A stretch of 10,273 bases of DNA from DATHBR01 sp036389955 (GTDB taxonomy: Bacteria; Myxococcota; Myxococcia; Myxococcales; Myxococcaceae), in contig DASVVJ010000901.1 of assembly GCA_036389955.1 (NCBI GenBank), positions 1-10,273 of the forward strand, in the 5' to 3' direction. A model generated the notes under the pieces. That model was not told the DNA's origin and did no database searches. It saw only the letters and a list, made by a program, of their open reading frames with translations. The position numbers and the translations under genes were made by a program. The number at the start of each line of letters is the position of its first letter. The first letter of the stretch is position 1. Shown here in pieces: positions 5,157 to 10,273 of the stretch.

Positions 5157-6443
5157 GTGAGTGAGGCCTCCCGCATCAATCTCACCTGGCTCGTCCGGCT
5201 GCGGTGGGGAGCGTTCGTCGGCCAGGGGCTGCTGGTGCTTGTGGTGGACGGCCGCATGGGCATCGCCCTGCCCACGCTGCCGCTGCTCGTCATCATCGGC
5301 GCGGGGCTGGCCACCAACGCGGGCCTGGCGCTGTGGCAGCCCAGGGCCACCGGAGTGGGGGATGCGGTGCTCTCGGGCGTCATGCTGCTCGACGCCCTGC
5401 TGCTCACCGCCGTGCTGTACCTCAGCGGAGGGCCTTTCAACCCCTTCTCGACGCTCTACCTCGTGAATGTGGCGCTGGCGGCGGTGCTGCTCCCGGCGCG
5501 ATGGGCCTGGGGGCTGCTCATGGCGAGCCTGCTCGCCTTCGGCTCGCTGTTCCTCCTGCACGAGCTGCCTCATCCGGGCGGGCTGCCGTTGCCCAGTCAC
5601 GCGGAGCTCATGCGGCTGCATGTCGAGGGAATGTGGGTCGCCTTCGCTCTGGCCGCTGGGTTCATTGTCTACTTCGTCCAGCGGGTGCGCAGGGCGCTGG
5701 CGGCCCGGGAGGCGGAGCTGGCCCGGGCGCGCGATCTGGCCAGCCGCCAGGAGAAGGTGGCCGCGCTGGCGACGCTCGCGGCGGGCGCCGCTCACGAACT
5801 GGCCACGCCCCTGTCCACCATCGCCGTGGTGGCGAGGGAGGTCGAGGAGGCGCTCACCACGGGGCCGCAGGAGGTGCGAGCGGATCTGCAGTTGGTGCGC
5901 ACCCAGGTGGAGCGCTGCCGGCTCATCCTGCAGCGCATGGCGGCTGGCGCGGGCGAGGCGCCCGGCGAGGCGCTGGTGCGGGTACCGGTGCTCGAATGCG
6001 TGCGGGCGGCCCTGGAGCAGATCGAGAGCCCCGAGCGGGTGGTGGTGGAAGCGGCTCCGGGGGCGGAAGGCTGCGCGGTGAGCGCCCCGCGCCGCGCCCT
6101 GGCGGGAGTGCTGGCGGGGCTGGTGCGCAACGCCCTGCAGGCCTCGTCGTCGCCGGTGCCCGTGCGAATCCACCTGGTGCGCGAGGGAGAGCGCTGCCGG
6201 GTGGAGGTGAGAGACCAGGGACGGGGGATGACCCAGGAGGAGCTGCGTCACGCGGGAGAGCCCTTCTTCACGACGAAGCCTCCCGGGGCGGGCATGGGCC
6301 TGGGCCTGTTCCTCACCCGCACGCTCGTCGAGCACCTGGGAGGACAGCTCACACTCGAGTCCGCCGTGGGCGCGGGCACGACCGCGCGCCTGGAACTCCC
6401 GTTGGTGGAGCTGCCCGGCGCGGAGGTGGCGCATGGACACTGA
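5157..6443 (+). CDS. regB: Redox-sensing membrane histidine kinase, RegB/PrrB/ActS family
   Basis: A 428-residue inner-membrane kinase. Six hydrophobic segments fall near residues 15-30, 41-60, 69-89, 96-112, 116-134 and 158-175. The loop GGPFNPF (91-97) between segments 3 and 4 is the quinone-sensing signature of RegB. The H-box LAAGAAHELATPLSTIA carries phospho-accepting His213. Cys254 in VERCRLIL matches the redox-active cysteine of RegB in both motif and spacing (about 40 residues after the histidine). The ATPase domain has LVRNALQAS (Asn325), DQGRGM (353-358), EPFFTTK (368-374) and GMGLGLFL (379-386). Known RegB kinases phosphorylate RegA when the respiratory chain is reduced and control respiration-linked genes. 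The GTG start at 5157 has GAGGA (5145-5149) seven bases upstream. The 3' end overlaps regA by 11 bases. Confidence 0.93.
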   Translation: MSEASRINLTWLVRLRWGAFVGQGLLVLVVDGRMGIALPTLPLLVIIGAGLATNAGLALWQPRATGVGDAVLSGVMLLDALLLTAVLYLSGGPFNPFSTLYLVNVALAAVLLPARWAWGLLMASLLAFGSLFLLHELPHPGGLPLPSHAELMRLHVEGMWVAFALAAGFIVYFVQRVRRALAAREAELARARDLASRQEKVAALATLAAGAAHELATPLSTIAVVAREVEEALTTGPQEVRADLQLVRTQVERCRLILQRMAAGAGEAPGEALVRVPVLECVRAALEQIESPERVVVEAAPGAEGCAVSAPRRALAGVLAGLVRNALQASSSPVPVRIHLVREGERCRVEVRDQGRGMTQEELRHAGEPFFTTKPPGAGMGLGLFLTRTLVEHLGGQLTLESAVGAGTTARLELPLVELPGAEVAHGH

Positions 6444-6975
6444 CGACGAGTCCCTGCTGCTGGTGGATGATGACGAGGTGCTGCGCGAGCGCCTGGCGCG
6501 TGCGCTCGAGCGGCGGGGCTACCGGGTCCGCACGGCGGCCAACGCGGATGAGGCGCTCGCGCTGGCCCGCGAGCAGCCGCCGAAGTACGCCGTCATCGAC
6601 TTGCGGATGCCAGGCCGCTCGGGGCTGGAGCTGCTCCGGGAACTGCGCCTGCTCGACGAGAGCTGTCAGGTCCTCGTCCTGACCGGCTATGGGAGCATCC
6701 CCACCGCTGTCGAGGCCACCCGGCTGGGGGCAGTCGGTTACCTTCAGAAGCCGGTGGACGCCAACGATGTCGTCGTGGCGCTCGGGCGGCTGGAGGGCGC
6801 CTCTGAAGCGGAGGCGGCTCTCATCGAAACCCCTTCGCTGGCGCGCGCGGAGTGGGAGCACATCCACCGGGTGCTCGCCGACTGTGGGGGCAATGTCTCC
6901 GAGGCGGCTCGCAGGCTGGGCATTCACCGCCGCTCGCTGCAGCGCAAGCTTCAGAAATACCCCCCATCCCGGTAG
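6433..6975 (+). CDS. regA: Response regulator of the RegA/PrrA/ActR family
   Basis: A 180-residue transcription regulator and partner of the overlapping kinase gene. The receiver domain (about 7-120) has the acidic pocket in LLVDDDEVL (Asp12 and Asp13), phospho-acceptor Asp56 in VIDLRMPGRSG, Thr84 in VLTGYGS and Lys106 in LQKPVD. A short linker with the proline typical of RegA (ETPSLARAEW) leads to a Fis-type helix-turn-helix (about 143-176) ending NVSEAARRLGIHRRSLQRKLQK, which is almost diagnostic of RegA/ActR. Length and architecture match the family. GGAGG at 6422-6426, inside the regB 3' end, is six bases before the ATG, so the two proteins should be made in similar amounts. The targets cannot be read from this window; the upstream putative metal operon is one candidate. 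Confidence 0.94.
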   Translation: MDTDDESLLLVDDDEVLRERLARALERRGYRVRTAANADEALALAREQPPKYAVIDLRMPGRSGLELLRELRLLDESCQVLVLTGYGSIPTAVEATRLGAVGYLQKPVDANDVVVALGRLEGASEAEAALIETPSLARAEWEHIHRVLADCGGNVSEAARRLGIHRRSLQRKLQKYPPSR

Positions 6976-7009
6976 TCCGCCTGCGGCTACGAGGTCAGGA
7001 GGCGGAGAT

Positions 7010-7146
7010 GCGCCCGCGTCAGCGCCGTCCAAGACCGGCATCATCATGTCCAGGAGGATGACGCACGGGCGTTCGATCTGCGCGAGCCGGTCGAGGCCCG
7101 CCAGCCCACTACAGGCCTGGAACACCTCAGCACTGTGTGTCTCCAC
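7010..7146 (-). pseudogene. Relic of a response-regulator receiver domain
   Basis: On the minus strand one frame reads EVFQACSGLAGLDRLAQIERPCVILLDMMMPVLDG, roughly 7125-7025. It is an unmistakable middle of a receiver domain: the strand-helix before the phospho-site, then LLDMMMPVLDG with the phospho-acceptor aspartate. The acidic pocket upstream and the Thr and Lys strands downstream are missing. The downstream frame runs into the antisense of the regA end, and the upstream frame reaches a TAG near 7213. A GTG at 7146 opens the frame, but there is no ribosome-binding site and no complete domain. It is therefore a decayed fragment rather than a gene. The exact ends are estimates; it lies between regA and an orphan histidine kinase. 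Confidence 0.75.
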
Positions 7147-7271
7147 ACGCCGTGAGGGGGCACCTGATGGACGCCACTCCAGAAGTCCGGCAAGCCTGGA
7201 TACGCTCTGCTACCCGTTCATCAAGCAACGCGGATGGGCGAGCGCCGAAGCCGCTGCACCCTCCAACGCTT

Positions 7272-7276
7272 GGGAG
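7272..7276 (+). promoter_or_regulatory. Ribosome-binding site favouring a GTG start for the PAS kinase
   Basis: GGGAG lies five bases before an in-frame GTG at 7282. The longer possibility, ATG at 7234, has no Shine-Dalgarno-like sequence upstream and would add 16 residues without recognisable function. Confidence 0.5.
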
Positions 7277-7281
7277 TATTC

Positions 7282-9183
7282 GTGTCCGGACTGCCATCGA
7301 CACACGAGCCCGTCCACACACGGAGGCCGGGCGCACAGCGCCTCTTCCGGTGGCTGGACCTGTTTCTTTCAGAAGAGCTGCGCCGGGCGAGCCCCACCCT
7401 CGTGCTGCGGTGCCGGGTACTGGCGGGCGCGGCCTGCGTTCTGTCCCTGCTCAACCTGTCCTTCCTGGTCCACCTGCTGGTGGTGCCTCACCCCTGGCGC
7501 TTCATGGTGGCGGGCCTCGTCACGACCGTGGCCTCGCTGGGCACGCTGGGGGTGTTGCGCCGTGGGGCCTCGCCCTGGCCCGCGGTGGTGCTGCTGGTGG
7601 CCAGTCTGCTGGCGCCGCCCATCTTCCTCTCTTTGTTCCAGGCCAACCCCTATATCGCCACCCACGCGACGGTCATGTTGATCCCCGCGATCGTGGTGTA
7701 CCTGCTGGGGCCACGCCGGGGGCTCTTCATCTCCCTGTGCATCAGCCTGCTGGTGGGGGCCGCCTCTCCGCTCTACCACACCCGGTTCGCGGCGGATCTC
7801 GAACTCCATGACAAGAGCCAATACTGGCTGCTTCATATTCTGGCGGGCATCGCCATCATGGTGGGCTGGTGGCTGAGCTGGCTCTTCAGCACCGCGCGGG
7901 ACAAGGCCCAGGCAGAACTCGAGCAGGCGTTGAGGACGATCCAGCTGAGCGAGAACCGGCTGCACAGCCTCATCGAGAGCACCGAGAACCTCGTCTGCTC
8001 GATCAATACGCAGGGCCGGCTGTTGACCGCCAACTCCGCGCTGCGGGCATGGTTCCTGCGGCGCTTCGGGAAGGAGCTGCTGCTGGGACAGGAGGTGCTG
8101 AGCCTGGTGCCCGCGGAGCTGGAGGAGCGCTGGCGGCAGCGCTTCGCGCAGGCCTTCACCGGGCAGCGGCTGCACTTCGAGGACGAGAGCGTGCTGGAGG
8201 GTGCCACCTTCACCCTGGATATCTCGCTCAACCCCATCCTCGAAGAGGACGGGCAGGTGGCGGGGGTGACCCTGTTTGCCCAGGACATCACGGCCCGGAA
8301 GCGGGCCGAGCGTCAGTTGGGGGAGATGCACCGCTCATTGCTGGATGTCTCGCGCCATGCGGGAATGGCGGAGATTGCCACGGGAGTGCTGCACAACGTG
8401 GGCAACGCCCTCAACAACCTCACGACCTCCGCGAGCCTGGTGGCCGACGGACTGCAAAAGCTCCGGGTGGACGGGCTGAGCAAGACCGCCAGCCTGTTGC
8501 GCGAGCACTCGGCGGATGCGGGCTTCCTCACCACGGACCCGCGAGGCCGGAAGCTCCCGGGCTATCTCACCGCGCTCGCGGAACAGATGGCAACGGAGCG
8601 CTCGGCGCTGCTGGAAGAGACGAAGCGGGTGGCGGACGGCATCGAGCACATCGGCACCATCATCCGCATGCAGCGGCAGTACGCACGCTCCTCCCGGCTG
8701 GTGGAGCGGCTGTCCGTGCCGCAGCTCATCGACGAGGCCTTGCGCCTTCACCTGGGCGCCTTCGAGCAGTTGGGCATTCACCTGCAGCGCGAGTACACCG
8801 AAGTTCCGCCTGTCCTGGCGGACCCGCACAAGCTGCTGCACGTCTTGCTTCACCTGCTGAGCAACGCACGCCAGGCGCTGCTCGAGGTGGAACGCCCCGA
8901 CAAGCGCATCACCCTGCGTGTGGGGCTGGGGGGCCAGGGGTGGCTGCGCATTGAGGTGGCTGACAATGGAGTAGGCATTCCCGCGGAGAATCTCCCGCTT
9001 CTCTTCTCTCAAGGCTTCACGACCAAGAAGTCCGGACACGGCTTCGGACTGCATTACAGTGCCCTGGCGGTGGCCGACATGAAGGGCCGACTCACCTGTG
9101 CAACCCCTGGCAGTGGCCAGGGGGCTGTGTTCGTTCTGGAGCTGCCCATCGACCCGGACACCTCCTCCTCCGCCTCCTTGTAG
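7282..9183 (+). CDS. Orphan membrane sensor histidine kinase with PAS domain
   Basis: A 633-residue inner-membrane kinase (649 if started at ATG 7234). A soluble N-terminal 40 residues precede about six hydrophobic segments (near 43-68, 72-92, 99-118, 129-143, 146-163, 184-203) forming an uncharacterised membrane sensor region. A short coiled linker leads to a PAS domain (about 228-337, ending LFAQDITARKRAE). The phospho-acceptor region is GVLHNVGNALNNL with His371. This LHNxGN variant H-box marks a kinase subgroup frequent in myxobacteria and other deltaproteobacterial lineages. The ATPase domain has LLSNARQAL (Asn528), DNGVGI (561-566), a QGFTTKKSGHGFGLH lid (577-591) and a final beta sheet. 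No intact response regulator adjoins it; only a receiver relic lies upstream, so its partner is elsewhere or was lost. The signal it senses is unknown. Confidence 0.92.
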   Translation: MSGLPSTHEPVHTRRPGAQRLFRWLDLFLSEELRRASPTLVLRCRVLAGAACVLSLLNLSFLVHLLVVPHPWRFMVAGLVTTVASLGTLGVLRRGASPWPAVVLLVASLLAPPIFLSLFQANPYIATHATVMLIPAIVVYLLGPRRGLFISLCISLLVGAASPLYHTRFAADLELHDKSQYWLLHILAGIAIMVGWWLSWLFSTARDKAQAELEQALRTIQLSENRLHSLIESTENLVCSINTQGRLLTANSALRAWFLRRFGKELLLGQEVLSLVPAELEERWRQRFAQAFTGQRLHFEDESVLEGATFTLDISLNPILEEDGQVAGVTLFAQDITARKRAERQLGEMHRSLLDVSRHAGMAEIATGVLHNVGNALNNLTTSASLVADGLQKLRVDGLSKTASLLREHSADAGFLTTDPRGRKLPGYLTALAEQMATERSALLEETKRVADGIEHIGTIIRMQRQYARSSRLVERLSVPQLIDEALRLHLGAFEQLGIHLQREYTEVPPVLADPHKLLHVLLHLLSNARQALLEVERPDKRITLRVGLGGQGWLRIEVADNGVGIPAENLPLLFSQGFTTKKSGHGFGLHYSALAVADMKGRLTCATPGSGQGAVFVLELPIDPDTSSSASL

Positions 9184-9246
9184 GTCAGCAGCAGGTACTT
9201 GCCAGAGTGGGGTTTGGGAGTGGCCGCCTGGGCTGGCCAGCTTCCC

Positions 9247-9618
9247 TTACGAACGTGGCGAGGCCAGGGCCTCCGAGGTCTCCCTCAGCAGTGCCTGGAG
9301 ATCGTCAGGGATCGGCATGGGCGTGAAGATGCCGACGTTGGCTCCGCCCGTATTGCCGAGCGGAGCACGGCCGAGCCATGAGCCGGGCGCGGCCAGGAGC
9401 AACCGCGGAATCTGCCCCGCCCACTCGCGGAAGTTCCGCCGCCGCCAGGCGAAGGCGAACATGGCCCAGTGCACCCGCAGGTGCGGCCCCGCGTGAGCCT
9501 GGCTGAGGATGTGAGCCCGCTCTAGCGAGCGCCAGGCCCGGGAGAGCTCTCCCGTGGCTTCCGACTCACCCGCCTGGTGCAGCTCCGCGTCGAAGTGTCT
9601 CCGCAGCCTGGAGTGCAT
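9247..9618 (-). CDS. DUF3703 family protein
   Basis: A 123-residue cytoplasmic protein that fits the DUF3703 pattern: a helical ELSRAWRSLERAHILSQAHAGPHLRVHWAM segment (24-53), a basic WRRRNFREWAGQIPRLLLAAPGSWLGRAPLGNTGGANV stretch (58-95), and the conserved end MPIPDDLQALL (101-111). Histidines 35, 42, 46 and 50 are spaced along the helical part. The family is often found near heavy-metal efflux genes but its biochemical role is not established. No efflux pump is visible in this window. The ATG at 9616-9618 matches the usual family N-terminus although no ribosome-binding site is seen. It lies 70 bases downstream of the Cys-repeat lipoprotein gene on the same strand and is convergent with the PAS kinase gene, 63 bases apart. 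Confidence 0.85.
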   Translation of the reverse strand: MHSRLRRHFDAELHQAGESEATGELSRAWRSLERAHILSQAHAGPHLRVHWAMFAFAWRRRNFREWAGQIPRLLLAAPGSWLGRAPLGNTGGANVGIFTPMPIPDDLQALLRETSEALASPRS

Positions 9619-9643
9619 GGTGGTGGAGGTGCTCAGGAGCAGA

Positions 9644-9673
9644 GCCCGTGCAGCACCCGCACGGGCCGTGCGG
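9644..9673. terminator. Overlapping hairpins between the Cys-repeat lipoprotein and DUF3703 genes
   Basis: GCCCGTGC (9644-9651) and GCACGGGC (9659-9666) form an exact 8-bp stem with a 7-base loop, 23 bases after the lipoprotein stop in transcription order. A second, mutually exclusive dyad, CCGCACGG (9657-9664) with CCGTGCGG (9666-9673), overlaps it around one central base. No T-run follows on the minus strand. It may act as a terminator or partial terminator, or be a leader structure for the DUF3703 gene. Confidence 0.5.
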
Positions 9674-9688
9674 TGGAAGAGGGGGCCG

Positions 9689-10087
9689 CTACTCGGTGAT
9701 CCCCTCGGCGCTGCAGTAGCCCGGCGCCGGCTCGCTGTGCCAGAAGCACACGGAGGGGCAGAACCGCTGCGAGGTGTAGCTGCGGCACCAGTACTCGGGC
9801 GGCCCCATCTGCACCGGCGCCTGCTCGGCGGTGATCATCGTGACCGGCTCGTGATCGGCAGCCACGGAGGCGGGCTTCAGGCCGCAGTAGCCGGGAGCCG
9901 GGGAGCTGTACCAGAAGCATACCGAGGGACAGTACTTCTGGGTGGTGTAGCTGCGGCACCAGGACTCAGGGGGCTCCTGCTGGGTCGTCTCCTGCGCGGC
10001 GGCGGGAAGCTGACCAGACTCCTCTTCGAAACCGGTACCACAAGCGCTCAGCAGACCGACCAGACCAACCAGAGCCAACAGACGCAT
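9689..10087 (-). CDS. Lipoprotein with two tandem Cys-rich repeats
   Basis: A 132-residue exported lipoprotein; MRLLALVGLVGLLSAC is the signal with lipobox LLSA-C and lipidated Cys16. After an acidic, Gln-rich linker come two 30-residue repeats of the form PPExWCRSYT..., residues 39-68 and 96-125. Each has four cysteines in the spacing C-x8-C-x3-C-x10-C (44, 53, 57, 68 and 101, 110, 114, 125), with conserved PSVCFW and PAPGYC. The identical spacing implies two small disulfide-stapled domains, joined by a 27-residue linker. The function is unknown to me; it could be a binding or structural surface module. The ATG at 10085-10087 is fixed by GGAGGT (10100-10095 on the minus strand) seven bases upstream; a longer in-frame start at 10222 lacks this and would lose the signal peptide. 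Confidence 0.88.
   Translation of the reverse strand: MRLLALVGLVGLLSACGTGFEEESGQLPAAAQETTQQEPPESWCRSYTTQKYCPSVCFWYSSPAPGYCGLKPASVAADHEPVTMITAEQAPVQMGPPEYWCRSYTSQRFCPSVCFWHSEPAPGYCSAEGITE
9713..9802 (-). repeat. Second copy of the 90-bp Cys-rich coding repeat
   Basis: Encodes residues 96-125 of the lipoprotein (PPEYWCRSYT to APGYC). It matches the copy at 9884-9973 at most amino-acid positions, with substitutions mainly in S/T, K/R, Y/F and S/H/E sites, and at many bases. Confidence 0.85.
9884..9973 (-). repeat. First copy of the 90-bp Cys-rich coding repeat
   Basis: Encodes residues 39-68 of the lipoprotein (PPESWCRSYT to APGYC). Same length and same cysteine spacing as the copy at 9713-9802, so the pair arose by an internal duplication. 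Confidence 0.85.
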
Positions 10088-10200
10088 GCACCGTACCTCC
10101 AGTGAAAGGGAGGCGAACTCTACACGACCTGCCCTCGCTGAAAATCGTCGACTGGGCCCGTCTGCGCAACGCCATCTCCTGATGAGCCTCGGGGTGGGGA

Positions 10201-10228
10201 CTGGCCGCGCTGACACGAGCACGGCCAG
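10201..10228 (-). terminator. Possible terminator of the right-edge gene
   Basis: CTGGCCG (10201-10207) and CGGCCAG (10222-10228) are exact inverted copies around a 14-base loop, beginning 10 bases after the stop codon of the minus-strand gene that enters from the right edge. No T-run follows, so the call rests on position and stem only. Confidence 0.45.
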
Positions 10229-10237
10229 CCCGCTCCG

Positions 10238-10273
10238 TTAGAAGTAGAAGCTCACCGTCGCCTGCGCGTTGAG
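10238..10273 (-). CDS. C-terminal end of a probable outer-membrane beta-barrel protein (partial)
   Basis: The minus strand at the right edge reads LNAQATVSFYF followed by TAA (10238-10240). Only eleven codons are inside the window. The alternating pattern ending in an aromatic Phe (SFYF) is the typical last strand of outer-membrane beta-barrels recognised by the Bam machinery, and third positions are G/C-rich as in neighbouring genes. Which barrel family it belongs to cannot be told. Confidence 0.6.
   Translation of the reverse strand, partial: LNAQATVSFYF

Larger units (their letters stand above)
6976..7281. other. Intergenic stretch between regA and the PAS kinase
   Basis: About 300 bases without an intact gene. 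It contains the antisense receiver-domain relic (about 7010-7146) and then about 135 bases of leader for the downstream kinase. In that leader I see no convincing promoter hexamers, terminator or repeat. Confidence 0.6.

Noticed and set aside
5127..6440. A 437-codon minus-strand frame antisense to regB
   Set aside because: Its composition (Arg, His, Gln, Gly) is typical of an antisense shadow, and no domain could be recognised.
5204..6682. A 492-codon plus-strand frame inside regB and regA
   Set aside because: Its product is Gly/Ala/Arg-rich and featureless, while the overlapping frame gives a complete RegB kinase with all boxes.
6349..7146. A 265-codon minus-strand frame that includes the receiver-like piece, considered as an intact response regulator
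   Set aside because: Only about 35 codons resemble a receiver. The rest is antisense to regA, and the acidic pocket, Thr and Lys regions are missing, so it is listed as a relic instead.
7369..8331. A 320-codon minus-strand frame antisense to the PAS kinase
   Set aside because: It is opposite recognisable membrane and PAS segments and has a Gln/His/Arg-rich shadow composition.
9221..9239. Possible hairpin TGGCC/GGCCA between the convergent PAS kinase and DUF3703 genes
   Set aside because: Only 5 bp with a 9-base loop and no T-run on either strand; such stems are frequent by chance at this GC content.
1..10273. Search for tRNA, rRNA, CRISPR repeats, insertion-sequence ends and integrase genes
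   Set aside because: No cloverleaf-like segment, regular short repeat array, transposase motif or flanking direct repeat could be seen by eye on either strand.

Overview
The window is high-GC DNA in which nearly every gene has G or C at most third codon positions. The family repertoire points to a myxobacterium (Myxococcota, probably Cystobacter/Stigmatella/Archangium-like). That repertoire includes many short secreted lipoproteins, histidine kinases with an LHNxGN-type H-box, and a rhodanese gene beside an A-type Fe-S carrier. The taxonomic assignment is an inference; no rRNA or other marker gene is present. I see no tRNA, rRNA, CRISPR array, insertion sequence or integrase.

Left part (1-2328). 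A rhodanese-domain gene leaves the window at the left edge, divergent from an ErpA-type iron-sulfur carrier gene at 453-851. Facing erpA across a strong GC hairpin is a minus-strand set. It holds an orphan 154-residue protein (1864-2328) with its own terminator, then a two-gene unit made of a glycine-rich hydrophobic protein (1282-1692) and a small GNAT-fold-like protein (901-1278).

Centre (2483-6975, all plus strand). Four genes are tightly packed, with two ATGA overlaps. They encode a secreted DUF1775/YcnI-type putative copper-binding protein with an extra C-terminal domain, a 64-residue cysteine-bearing lipoprotein, a beta-rich putative outer-membrane protein whose mature N-terminus would be a CxxCxC cluster, and a His/Cys-containing lipoprotein. 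This looks like an envelope copper- or metal-handling operon. It is followed 155 bases later by a complete redox two-component system of the RegB/RegA (PrrBA, ActSR) type. The kinase retains the quinone-binding motif GGPFNPF, the H-box histidine and the redox cysteine. Since Reg systems respond to respiratory state and copper is needed by terminal oxidases, a functional link between the two blocks is attractive but unproven.

Right part (6976-10273). About 300 bases without an intact gene carry an antisense relic of a response-regulator receiver domain. Next is an orphan membrane histidine kinase with a PAS domain (7282-9183), convergent with a minus-strand DUF3703 gene (9247-9618). Upstream of that gene is a small lipoprotein made of two near-identical Cys-rich repeats (9689-10087). 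The window ends with the last eleven codons of a minus-strand gene whose SFYF terminus suggests an outer-membrane beta-barrel.
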